From: Vulcanisaeta sp. MG_3
GTDB taxonomy: Archaea > Thermoproteota > Thermoprotei > Thermoproteales > Thermocladiaceae
Direction: 5' to 3'
Assembly: GCA_001516765.1 (NCBI GenBank)
Contig: LOCH01000020.1
Coordinates: 1-9,081 of the forward strand
Length of the DNA stretch: 9,081 bases
Shown: positions 1-5,383 of the stretch, in pieces
Position numbering within the stretch: the first letter of the stretch is position 1
Layout: each line of letters starts with the position of its first letter
Translations under genes and position numbers: made by a program
Notes under the pieces: model-generated
Seen by the model: the letters and a program-made list of their open reading frames with translations, nothing else
What the model was told of the DNA's origin: nothing
The model's database searches: none

Positions 1-215
1 TCCATCTCAGGTGTTATATCATACCTATCCAAAACCCTCAGGAGCGCATTGACCCTGTTCAGATAATCCTCAGAGGCGTAGAAGCTTGCCCAAGCGCTAT
101 ACAACGGGTTGTTCGTGCTGAGCACATACCTACCGATCTCGGAATAACCCCACATGCACGGTGCCCACGCGGCAAGGAACTGGGGTTGAGGAGCTGTTTC
201 GGTTTTCGTAATCAT
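1..215 (-). pseudogene. tenA: TenA-like protein, carboxy-terminal half (detached, partial)
   Basis: Reading the minus strand from an ATG at 215 gives MITKTETAPQPQ, then FLAAWAPCMWGYSEIG and a helical tail that continues past the window edge. This matches the second half of TenA/thiaminase II proteins, which act on thiamin breakdown products in pyrimidine salvage. The Cys in APCMW aligns with the catalytic Cys135 of Bacillus subtilis TenA (LLPCYW). The first half of the same protein lies at 425-793, with 236 extra bases between. An in-frame TGA lies just upstream of the ATG, so this half is not simply continuous with the other. The first residues (MITKTETA) are probably inserted sequence rather than native TenA. 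GC content (about 52%) is higher than in the other half (about 44%). Whether this piece is translated alone is unknown. Confidence 0.75.
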
Positions 216-427
216 TTGTGGTGTTTGTATTCATTGGTGTCTAAGACGTCAAAATTTATAAGGTAGTGGTTTCTGAATTAATCGGTTACCCCGAGTTTCC
301 AAGACCCGTAGGGCAATGAACCCCTGGCGACAGGTCGGGGAGCTACTGCGGTGAGGGGGCTCGGGGAGACCGTCGAGAAGGAGACGGTGAAGACAACAAG
401 TCTTTACCGTCTCCGGAGAGACGGTCA
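192..427. mobile_element. About 236-bp insertion splitting tenA
   Basis: Aligned to B. subtilis TenA from memory, the last N-half residue Gly (codon 428-430) and the first conserved C-half residue Gln (codon 180-182) should be separated by exactly three residues. The flanking sequence can supply those nine bases (for example codons 183-191), so the extra DNA looks like a clean 236-bp insertion with no loss of target. The exact edges can shift by 1-2 bases. The ends carry an 8-bp inverted repeat, GGGGTTGA at 182-189 and its complement at 425-432, which partly belongs to tenA. There is no transposase and no clear target duplication. The insert holds a plus-strand TATA box and a structured RNA. 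It could be a non-autonomous element or a captured RNA gene. Confidence 0.55.
255..261 (+). promoter_or_regulatory. TATA box of the structured RNA gene
   Basis: TTTATAA preceded by an A-rich BRE-like stretch (CAAAA). Its centre is 26 nt upstream of G284, which is also the first base of the closing helix of the predicted RNA. Promoter spacing and RNA folding therefore give the same 5' end independently. The motif is nearly symmetric, so weak transcription toward the tenA C-half on the minus strand is also possible. Confidence 0.6.
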
Positions 428-430
428 ACC
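284..430 (+). ncRNA. Structured RNA of unknown family (three-way junction, about 147 nt)
   Basis: The segment is about 61% GC against about 45% around it, typical of RNA genes in hyperthermophiles. The fold, read by eye: closing helix 284-287 with 427-430; arm 1 with 7 bp, 289-295 with 360-366, containing a GCGA tetraloop hairpin (323-326 with 331-334); arm 2 with 7 bp, 368-374 with 420-426; then five facing purine-purine mismatches (375-379 against 415-419); then a 15-bp stem, 380-394 with 400-414, with loop AACAA. Only one G-U wobble occurs in the long stem. I found no T-loop, RNase P P4 motif on this strand, SRP helix 8 or 5S signature, so the family is not recognised. Its 3' end coincides with the tenA junction. 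No U-tract follows. Confidence 0.6.
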
Positions 431-793
431 CCTCGATGCGTAGTAGTGTAAATGCCTCGTGTATGCGTAATTCACTAGGTTAAAGCCCGTGTTATTAACT
501 TCAGCATCCGTTATTGATAATGCATTGAATAATTTCTCATGAACCTCAGCGCCCCTCTCGATATTACCAAACAATGCGTTCAGCACGTCAAGGGCCTCAC
601 TTAGTGGTGCCCTACCTGCTGCCATTATTACTGCCCTCTGCATTTCCCTAACGTACTTCGTATCCTGAATTAGGTAGTACCTAAAGACGTCCTTTGGTAA
701 CGTTCCGTTTCTCAACCTCTCAACGAACTCATGCCTAACATACCTATCCCATAAATCACCTACCAATTCCCTAAGCCTATTGTGAGTGTCCAT
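425..793 (-). pseudogene. tenA: TenA-like protein, amino-terminal half (truncated)
   Basis: TenA/PqqC-like helical protein; full-length relatives are about 215-235 residues, this piece 122. It contains LWDRYVRHEFVERLRNGTL and FRYYLIQDTKYV, where the Asp matches Asp44 of B. subtilis TenA (pyrimidine binding), and ends at YTRHLHYYASRG followed by TGA. The catalytic Cys and the final Glu region are absent; the Cys is encoded in the detached half at 1-215. ATG 793 is preferred over an in-frame TTG at 838 because CTTAAAAG at 817-824 lies 26 nt upstream (leaderless mRNA) and because homologues start at this point. It follows the thg1-like gene in the same direction with its own promoter. It is either a pseudogene or one part of a split protein. 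Confidence 0.8.
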
Positions 794-816
794 TACTATT
801 AACCCATACCCAGGGT

Positions 817-824
817 CTTTTAAG
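817..824 (-). promoter_or_regulatory. TATA box of tenA
   Basis: CTTAAAAG on the minus strand, centred 26 nt upstream of ATG 793. It overlaps the stop codon of the upstream thg1-like gene (820-822). It indicates a leaderless tenA transcript that is still initiated even though the gene is interrupted. Confidence 0.45.
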
Positions 825-1554
825 TGTTGGTTCGGCAACTCATTAATTCATTAATGATGTAGATGGGGTTCTTCTCAACAATCCTCCTCCTAACATACCT
901 AACGGGCTTACCACTCCTCCTATCCACACCCTCAAGCTCAACCCTAACCCTAGCTAAGCACGTACCCAACGACTCCCAAGTCAGCCTAGGACCCCCGAGG
1001 ACCCTAATCACATCCGCAATATTGGGAGTACCGCCGAGCGGTATTAAGCCACTCCTCTGTGCCCTCTCAACGTGGTAGTTGTTGAAGCCAACCCTAACCC
1101 TATAAAGTAGGTACCTAGCCACATCGCCACAGCTATCCCTGAGCGGTATCGCCCTAGCATCGAAATAAAGAACCCTACCCAATGAGGTACTAACGAGAGC
1201 CGATGCGAGACCTGTCATTGAACTAATAAGTTTATATTCACGACCGTTGTAGGGAATGTAATTAAGCAGAAACAGGTTTATCTCATCACTAATCACAAGG
1301 GCGTAGTCACCGGCAAAGGTCCTCATCAATTCCTTGGCGGCGTTGATTAAGGCCCTATGAACACGCTCATCCCTAGGCCAGGTAAAGCCAGTGAGGGCTT
1401 TACCGAAACCAGCCCCATCAAGCCTAACAACGAGGGGTGGCTTAAGTATTGATGTAACAACCCTAGAATCAAAGTCCCCCTCCAACTCCACAGGGTTAAC
1501 GCTAAGGATAATATCTAACGCATTGCCTATGTTTTCGCCCCCATTGTACAGCAT
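820..1554 (-). CDS. thg1: Thg1-like 3'-5' polymerase (tRNAHis guanylyltransferase family)
   Basis: Thg1 and Thg1-like proteins add nucleotides to RNA 5' ends in the 3'-to-5' direction, at tRNAHis position -1 or in repair of tRNA 5' ends, using a palm domain related to ordinary polymerases. Visible motifs, numbered from ATG 1554 (244 aa): VVRLDGAGF with metal-ligand Asp46-Gly47, WPRDERVH (KPND-like region), and ISDE 88-91 with the second metal ligand, followed by SSMTGLASALVS and FDARAIPL. The HINN motif of eukaryotic Thg1 is not kept (GFNN here), which fits an archaeal Thg1-like protein. In-frame GTG codons at 1566 and 1590 are alternative starts; TATA-like ATAATTAATTA at 1591-1601 would allow a near-leaderless start at 1566. 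The substrate cannot be told from sequence; archaeal tRNAHis often already encodes G-1. Confidence 0.85.
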   Translation of the reverse strand: MLYNGGENIGNALDIILSVNPVELEGDFDSRVVTSILKPPLVVRLDGAGFGKALTGFTWPRDERVHRALINAAKELMRTFAGDYALVISDEINLFLLNYIPYNGREYKLISSMTGLASALVSTSLGRVLYFDARAIPLRDSCGDVARYLLYRVRVGFNNYHVERAQRSGLIPLGGTPNIADVIRVLGGPRLTWESLGTCLARVRVELEGVDRRSGKPVRYVRRRIVEKNPIYIINELMSCRTNT

Positions 1555-1636
1555 CACGTACCACACCCATGACCAATTAATGAAGCGCACTAATTAATTA
1601 TTGCCTCAACATACCCATGCGCCTTAGCACAGCGCA

Positions 1637-1644
1637 TTTATAAA
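1637..1644 (+). promoter_or_regulatory. TATA box of the C/D sRNA candidate
   Basis: TTTATAAA, centred about 26 nt upstream of A1666/G1667, immediately before the C-box-like sequence. No open reading frame begins at that distance, so it points to a small RNA. Confidence 0.5.
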
Positions 1645-1665
1645 CACCAATGGCTCCATTGAATT

Positions 1666-1722
1666 AGGTGATGTGGAGGGGACGGACCCGATGGGTGAGG
1701 ACAGAAGCCCTGCGCGCTGAGT
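1666..1722 (+). ncRNA. Candidate C/D box methylation-guide sRNA
   Basis: A segment of about 57 nt with C box GTGATGT (1668-1674), C' box GTGAGGA (1695-1701) and D box CTGA (1717-1720). The D' box is poor; CGGA at 1683-1686 is the best candidate. C/D sRNAs bind L7Ae, Nop5 and fibrillarin and guide 2'-O-methylation at the target base paired five nucleotides upstream of the D or D' box. The putative D guide is the 15 nt at 1702-1716 (CAGAAGCCCTGCGCG); I could not assign its target. A TATA box sits at the right distance, and size and order match crenarchaeal sRNAs. The imperfect C and D' boxes limit confidence. Confidence 0.5.
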
Positions 1723-1821
1723 ATTCTCATTGTGCCGAGTCTAACCATTCCTGGTTTATTGGTATGGTCATGATTTAGGGTAAGGAATAATAAGTTCGTA
1801 AATTCACATTATACAAGCCCT

Positions 1822-2298
1822 ATGGAGCTGACAAAGCCCTGGAGTGACGTGAGGAAGTACCAGGAGGATAGGTTTAGGGAAGCCATGTATGAGGCGGAGC
1901 TTGCCGAGAGGTTCCTAAATAATGGTTTGCTCAGGAATGCCGCAGGTAAGGCGTATCAAGCCCTTAAGTCCTACGTTGCTGGTTTAGCTGTAGATTACAG
2001 GGACCTACTCTCCAGGTATTTTCCAGGTAAGAGGAGGATTTCGCAGTCTAAGGTTGTTGAGAGGGTTGATTGGATCATAGCTGTAATGCCGTCAAGCAGG
2101 TTGAGGGAGGTGGTCTCGATTATCGGTGATAAGGAGCTCAGGCTAGTTACCGAGATAGCCCTGAACCTACACCAATTTCAATACAATGGATTTGATAGGG
2201 ATTCAGAGGTGTCTCCCTATTCCAGGGAGGAATTCGTTAGGAGGGATATAGAGTTCATCGTTAATTTCATAAGGAGTAAGCTAGGACGTACCGCATGA
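1822..2298 (+). CDS. PaREP1 family protein
   Basis: A 158-residue helical protein. The stretch EAELAERFLNNGLLRNAAGKAYQA (about residues 23-46) is the hallmark of the PaREP1/PaREP8 families, which are expanded in Pyrobaculum, Caldivirga and Vulcanisaeta and resemble HEPN-type helical bundles. The role is unknown; a nucleic-acid or toxin-antitoxin function has been suggested for HEPN relatives, but no RX4-6H nuclease motif is evident here (LHQFQYNG holds the only His). It starts at ATG 1822 after a short leader; AATAATAAG at 1787-1795 is a possible TATA region. It is monocistronic and convergent with the phosphorylase gene, only 8 bp away. Confidence 0.75.
   Translation: MELTKPWSDVRKYQEDRFREAMYEAELAERFLNNGLLRNAAGKAYQALKSYVAGLAVDYRDLLSRYFPGKRRISQSKVVERVDWIIAVMPSSRLREVVSIIGDKELRLVTEIALNLHQFQYNGFDRDSEVSPYSREEFVRRDIEFIVNFIRSKLGRTA
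2114..2132. repeat. 19-bp near-palindromic repeat, copy 1
   Basis: TCTCGATTATCGGTGATAA inside the PaREP1 gene. It matches the sequence at 2354-2372 at 18 of 19 positions, in the same orientation, 240 bp apart. The inner part is an inverted repeat (TTATC-GGT-GATAA). Confidence 0.4.
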
Positions 2299-2306
2299 TT
2301 TCAGTC

Positions 2307-3026
2307 CTAAATATCTATTCTCGTTATTGTGCTGAGGACGGCCTTACCAACCCTCTCGATTATCGGCGATAATTCCTCCGCGGTTAGGAACCTGCCCTCC
2401 CTACCCTCGGTCAGGTTGTTGCTGACCACGAGTACGGCGCCCGTCCTCACACCCCTGAGCAGGCCTAGTAGGAACAGTATTGCGGTCTCCATCTCAACGC
2501 CCAGTATCCCCCTCGAACCCATCACATTCGCCAGGTCTTCCTCGGCGTAGAATGCATCGCTGCTATAAACTGGTCCGATCCAAACCCTAACCCCAGCATC
2601 CCTTAAGCCCTGTACTAACGCGGTTAGTGTGTCGTAGTTTGGTACGGCTGGGTAGTTGACGGCAGAACCGAGGTACTGCATGTATATACCTCCAGAGTTG
2701 TACGCTGACCCCGTTGGTACTATCACATCGCCAATGCCTATCTCCCTCCTTAATGCTCCCGCTGTGCCGAGCCTTATTATTAGCTTGGCGCCGAGCTTAA
2801 TCAATTCCTCAATAACAATGGCTGCCGATGGTGCACCAACACCATGCGTAGCTATAGTTACTCTAACGCCTCCATATGTGCCTGTGTACGTTACGAATCC
2901 CCTATTTTCATTAACAACCTTTACGTCAGTTAATAAGCCGGATAATTGCCTAGCCCTGGCAGGATCACCGACGATGACCACCCTCTCCGCTACATCACCC
3001 TCGCCAGCCCTTATGTGTATGGGCAT
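2307..3026 (-). CDS. Nucleoside phosphorylase, methylthioadenosine/purine type
   Basis: PNP/UDP family enzyme: phosphorolysis of nucleosides to base plus (methylthio)ribose-1-phosphate, in purine or methylthioadenosine salvage, cytosolic. From ATG 3026 (239 aa) the start MPIHIRAGEGDVAERV and the phosphate site VGDP match Sulfolobus MTA phosphorylase I. Further motifs are NENRGFVTYTG, IATHGVGAPSAAI, RLGTAGAL (phosphate/ribose site), SSDAFYAEE and VEMETA (ribose binding). The base-site segment reads VVSNNLTEG where I recall VVSDNLAKG in Sulfolobus, an Asp-to-Asn change that may shift base preference. ATG 3026 is chosen over GTG 3035 because AGGTGA lies five bases upstream and homologues start there. 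The stop of the DUF711 gene (3032-3034) lies just before it, so the two are co-transcribed. Uridine phosphorylase activity is an alternative. Confidence 0.88.
   Translation of the reverse strand: MPIHIRAGEGDVAERVVIVGDPARARQLSGLLTDVKVVNENRGFVTYTGTYGGVRVTIATHGVGAPSAAIVIEELIKLGAKLIIRLGTAGALRREIGIGDVIVPTGSAYNSGGIYMQYLGSAVNYPAVPNYDTLTALVQGLRDAGVRVWIGPVYSSDAFYAEEDLANVMGSRGILGVEMETAILFLLGLLRGVRTGAVLVVSNNLTEGREGRFLTAEELSPIIERVGKAVLSTITRIDI
2354..2372. repeat. 19-bp near-palindromic repeat, copy 2
   Basis: TCTCGATTATCGGCGATAA inside the phosphorylase gene, antisense to it. The core TTATCG-G-CGATAA is a perfect 6-bp inverted repeat with a one-base spacer. It pairs with copy 1 at 2114-2132. Confidence 0.4.
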
Positions 3027-3031
3027 TAACA

Positions 3032-4123
3032 TCACCTAAGCATGTCCATTATAGGTGTCGGGCCAAAATCCCCAAGATCCACCTCAGCCTCACCACCTGG
3101 GTACGGTATTAACCTAAGACCCAAGGACCTACGCTTAATGCTGACTATAGCGTGTAGGTCACGTATTACCCCCTGCACAAGCCCCAATTGATTTGCCCTT
3201 ATTGGCACCATATCGACACCAGCAACACACGCCATTGTGTACTTAATCAATTTCGAAAACGTCACTAAACCCTCCCTAGCCCTTCCCTTTAATGCCTCAT
3301 CCTCAGCCAGGGGTAGCATTACCTCGTTAAAGCCCGTGACCTTGAAGCCACTCGATGACTCCCAAATCGCCCTATTAAGATCATAAACCGCATCTAATGT
3401 ACCAGGCTCACCAAACCTTATTCCATAAAGTTTTTCGATCGTTTGGACCACGGAGTCCCAACCCCATGGTGATAATGACACGTCAATGCCCAGGTAATCC
3501 ACACCGAGCCCCTCGGCAATCCATTTACCAACATCCTCAGCCCTCCTAAACACATTACTCATAGCCCCTCTTATGTTATCTCTGCTTGTTGTTATATCGT
3601 TAGTGTAGAGTATTGATAGGGCTATGCCATGCTTATTACCAAGGTTTATTGAGTCGGGGTAGTAGGGCGTTAATATTGGATCACCAATGAGCGCCGCAAC
3701 TCGTCTTGAGGCCATCCAGGAACCTGAGTCGATGAGTTTCCTCAGTATATCAATAAATAATGACGTACTATAACCACTCAATTCCTTAAAATTACCAACC
3801 CAAATGCTCATGTAACTGCCCGACCTCAGGAATGCGCCCACAAGTCTATCGGTATCGACCTTGAAATCCAGCGGTATGTTCAGTGATGAATGTATATAAC
3901 CAAGACCATTACTAACCTCATTAATTAGCATAGCCAATTCCTCATAATTCCACGTGGATTCCATGAATGGTAACGTGACCCTCCAAGTCCTAACCTCAAT
4001 ACCGTAATCTCCACGAACTTTATTTATGAGCTCCCTAAGCCTAACAAGCTCATCCCTAAGCTCGTCTAGATTGACCCTGCCATTCTCCACCGGGTAGAAC
4101 AGGGTTACGGCTCTGATGATCAT
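3032..4123 (-). CDS. DUF711/UPF0210 family protein
   Basis: A 363-residue protein of the DUF711 (PFL/UPF0210) family, distantly related to glycyl-radical-type barrels but of unproven function. Recognisable family blocks are VDYLGIDVSLSPWG, VTGFNEVMLPLAED in the middle, CVAGVDMVPI, and a C-terminal stretch LGLRLIPYPGG ending DFGPTPIMD. It is somewhat shorter than the roughly 450-residue bacterial members, as archaeal versions often are. ATG 4123 is supported by CTTAATTA at 4147-4154, centred 27 nt upstream (leaderless). Its stop overlaps the GTG/ATG region of the phosphorylase gene, so the pair forms a two-gene operon; a link to nucleoside or ribose metabolism is only inference from that arrangement. 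Confidence 0.8.
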   Translation of the reverse strand: MIIRAVTLFYPVENGRVNLDELRDELVRLRELINKVRGDYGIEVRTWRVTLPFMESTWNYEELAMLINEVSNGLGYIHSSLNIPLDFKVDTDRLVGAFLRSGSYMSIWVGNFKELSGYSTSLFIDILRKLIDSGSWMASRRVAALIGDPILTPYYPDSINLGNKHGIALSILYTNDITTSRDNIRGAMSNVFRRAEDVGKWIAEGLGVDYLGIDVSLSPWGWDSVVQTIEKLYGIRFGEPGTLDAVYDLNRAIWESSSGFKVTGFNEVMLPLAEDEALKGRAREGLVTFSKLIKYTMACVAGVDMVPIRANQLGLVQGVIRDLHAIVSIKRRSLGLRLIPYPGGEAEVDLGDFGPTPIMDMLR

Positions 4124-4146
4124 GCAATTAATTGATCGGTTGCGGG

Positions 4147-4154
4147 TAATTAAG
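4147..4154 (-). promoter_or_regulatory. TATA box of the DUF711-phosphorylase operon
   Basis: CTTAATTA on the minus strand, centred 27 nt upstream of ATG 4123, in the 43-bp gap after the Fe-S protein gene. It implies a separate leaderless transcript for the operon. Confidence 0.5.
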
Positions 4155-4166
4155 TATTGTTCTTGA

Positions 4167-5090
4167 TTAGTAGTAATACGTTAGGTAATGCACGTGTTCA
4201 TTTATAAATGAGCCCCTGGAGTATGCTTGGCACGCATTTTTTAGTGGGCATTGGTCACACCTTGGCTTATCAACAATGCAGATTGTTCTACCAAGTCTCC
4301 ATAGGTAATCATCCAGTGCTATAGGGTCCAGCTTACCAATCCTCACAACCGCATCCCAAGCATCCCTAACGATCAACCTCAACCTGGCATCCAAATCCTT
4401 ATCCACATGTACACCCTGCTTTATTAAATCGAGAACCCAATCCTCAAGCCTAACAATACCAAGCCTGTACGCAATCCTGGTCAGGTGATTATCAATGGGT
4501 AGCTTGATGTCGTACGCCTTAACCCTGAGTAGACCGCGTGAAGCCAGGAACTTTATGAGTAGGTACGCCTTCTTCCTAACCGGGTCCTCGTACGCGATCA
4601 TTGATGATAGTCGATCTATTAATTCGTCAGTCTCGGACACGTCGAATAACCTGAGGGTTGTGCCATAGTGCCTAACAACCTTCATACCAACATCCCTAAG
4701 CAGGTACGCCCTAACCCCATAATCCCACACAGGTCCATAATCACCAACCAACCAATCCCTAACCGTGATTGGATCCAGCCTGCTCAAACGCGTTGGGCTA
4801 AAGAATGACCTATCCCTATTGAAGACCTCCATACCCAACCTCCACAATAGGTCGGATCCCGTGAATGCCTCATTACCTATGTTCTTACTAAAGACGTAAT
4901 TACCAAGGTGGGTCCTGTGGTCTATGGCTACCATCGCCAGGAAGTAATTATACACAGACTCTATATCGGCATTCCTTGGTGGGAAAAACCTGGTATCAAA
5001 TACATCAGCCCTACTGAGGTTTAGGGAACTCAATGTCCTAGCCACTGTCGCAATCCTATCAATGCTTAGGGATGCCGGGATTCTAGCCAC
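4167..5090 (-). CDS. Endonuclease III-like Fe-S protein (HhH-GPD relative)
   Basis: A protein of about 307 residues. The C-terminal Cys pattern C271-x6-C278-x2-C281-x5-C287 is exactly that of the 4Fe-4S loop of endonuclease III and MutY. Upstream, LPIDNHLTRIAYRLG (Asp200) matches the VDTHIFRV segment bearing the catalytic Asp of these DNA glycosylases. The hairpin-helix-hairpin normally carrying the catalytic Lys (LPGVGxKTA) is not recognisable; YEDPVRKKAYLL sits there instead. The 130-residue N-terminal part (WLVGDYGPVWDYG and others) is longer than in EndoIII. It may be a base-excision repair enzyme with altered chemistry or an RNA- or nucleoside-acting relative. GTG 5090 is preferred over TTG 5096 because TTAATTTA at 5114-5121 lies 27 nt upstream. 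It follows rps14 by about 40 bp. Confidence 0.65.
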   Translation of the reverse strand: MARIPASLSIDRIATVARTLSSLNLSRADVFDTRFFPPRNADIESVYNYFLAMVAIDHRTHLGNYVFSKNIGNEAFTGSDLLWRLGMEVFNRDRSFFSPTRLSRLDPITVRDWLVGDYGPVWDYGVRAYLLRDVGMKVVRHYGTTLRLFDVSETDELIDRLSSMIAYEDPVRKKAYLLIKFLASRGLLRVKAYDIKLPIDNHLTRIAYRLGIVRLEDWVLDLIKQGVHVDKDLDARLRLIVRDAWDAVVRIGKLDPIALDDYLWRLGRTICIVDKPRCDQCPLKNACQAYSRGSFINEHVHYLTYYY

Positions 5091-5113
5091 GATCAATAGT
5101 TATTGCAACTACC

Positions 5114-5121
5114 TAAATTAA
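5114..5121 (-). promoter_or_regulatory. TATA box of the Fe-S protein gene
   Basis: TTAATTTA on the minus strand, centred 27 nt upstream of GTG 5090. It lies just after the rps14 stop codon, so the Fe-S gene need not rely on the rps14 transcript. Confidence 0.4.
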
Positions 5122-5128
5122 CTTTGGT

Positions 5129-5293
5129 TTAGTAGTACTTACGAAAGCCGAGTTGTGGGGCTACCTCACGGAAGCACCTCCTACATAGGTATAGCCCATA
5201 CTTCCTAATGACAGCCTCGTGAGTACCACACCTCTGGCACCTAATCACGGCCCTGCCATATTTACGCTCCTTTGGTGGCTTTATCTTCGCCAT
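5129..5293 (-). CDS. rps14: Small ribosomal subunit protein uS14 (zinc-binding, archaeal type)
   Basis: A 54-residue ribosomal protein of the 30S head. The sequence starts [14 protein letters not shown], has two zinc pairs, CQRC (19-22) and CRRC (37-40), and ends in the family-typical block [14 protein letters not shown]. Length and motifs match archaeal uS14 fully. ATG 5293 is supported by TTTTTAAA at 5318-5325, which places transcription start 2-3 nt upstream (leaderless). In many archaea this gene sits between L5 and S8 in the spc-type operon; here it stands alone between a dehydrogenase and an Fe-S protein, consistent with the scattered ribosomal genes of Thermoproteales. Confidence 0.95.
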   Translation of the reverse strand: MAKIKPPKERKYGRAVIRCQRCGTHEAVIRKYGLYLCRRCFREVAPQLGFRKYY

Positions 5294-5317
5294 CTACGTC
5301 ACGTGTAAGCAAGCCAA

Positions 5318-5325
5318 TTTAAAAA
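5318..5325. promoter_or_regulatory. Shared TATA region between rps14 and the dehydrogenase
   Basis: TTTAAAAA on plus and TTTTTAAA on minus, in a 90-bp divergent spacer. On the minus strand its centre is 28 nt from the rps14 ATG. On the plus strand it would start a leader of about 20-40 nt for the dehydrogenase; a second plus-strand candidate, CCTAAAAA at 5355-5362, is 26 nt from GTG 5384. Confidence 0.5.
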
Positions 5326-5383
5326 CATAACTACTCACGAACACGGAATAAACACCTAAAAATGGGTGCCTAAATGCTCATGC

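Noticed and set aside
288..299. Minus-strand GGAAACTCGGGG fits the universal RNase P CR-I pattern (GNAANNUCNGNG)
   Set aside because: No matching 3' P4 strand (ACAGA-type) lies at a suitable distance downstream on that strand, the promoter points the other way, and the degenerate motif can occur by chance.
192..427. TPP riboswitch controlling tenA
   Set aside because: No CTGAGA or ACCTGATC-type thi-box elements on either strand, and the RNA promoter is antisense to tenA.
182..432. Archaeal bulge-helix-bulge intron in tenA
   Set aside because: The GGGGTTGA/TCAACCCC pairing is one continuous helix without the two 3-nt bulges around a 4-bp helix, so no canonical splice motif is visible.
863..1078. 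Plus-strand open frame
   Set aside because: It is antisense to the thg1-like gene, which has clear family motifs; the frame is low-complexity and has no homologue I recognise.
913..1105. CCCTAACCC-like telomere or repeat motifs
   Set aside because: They are coding for Arg/Val/Gly-rich strands (AGG/GTT codons) on the minus strand and are not tandem.
1744..1770. ACCAT...ATGGT hairpin downstream of the sRNA as a terminator
   Set aside because: Five-bp arms with a long loop and no T-run; too weak to support.
2656..3039. Plus-strand open frame of 127 codons
   Set aside because: Antisense shadow of the phosphorylase gene with Pro/Thr/Ser-rich composition typical of mirrored coding sequence.
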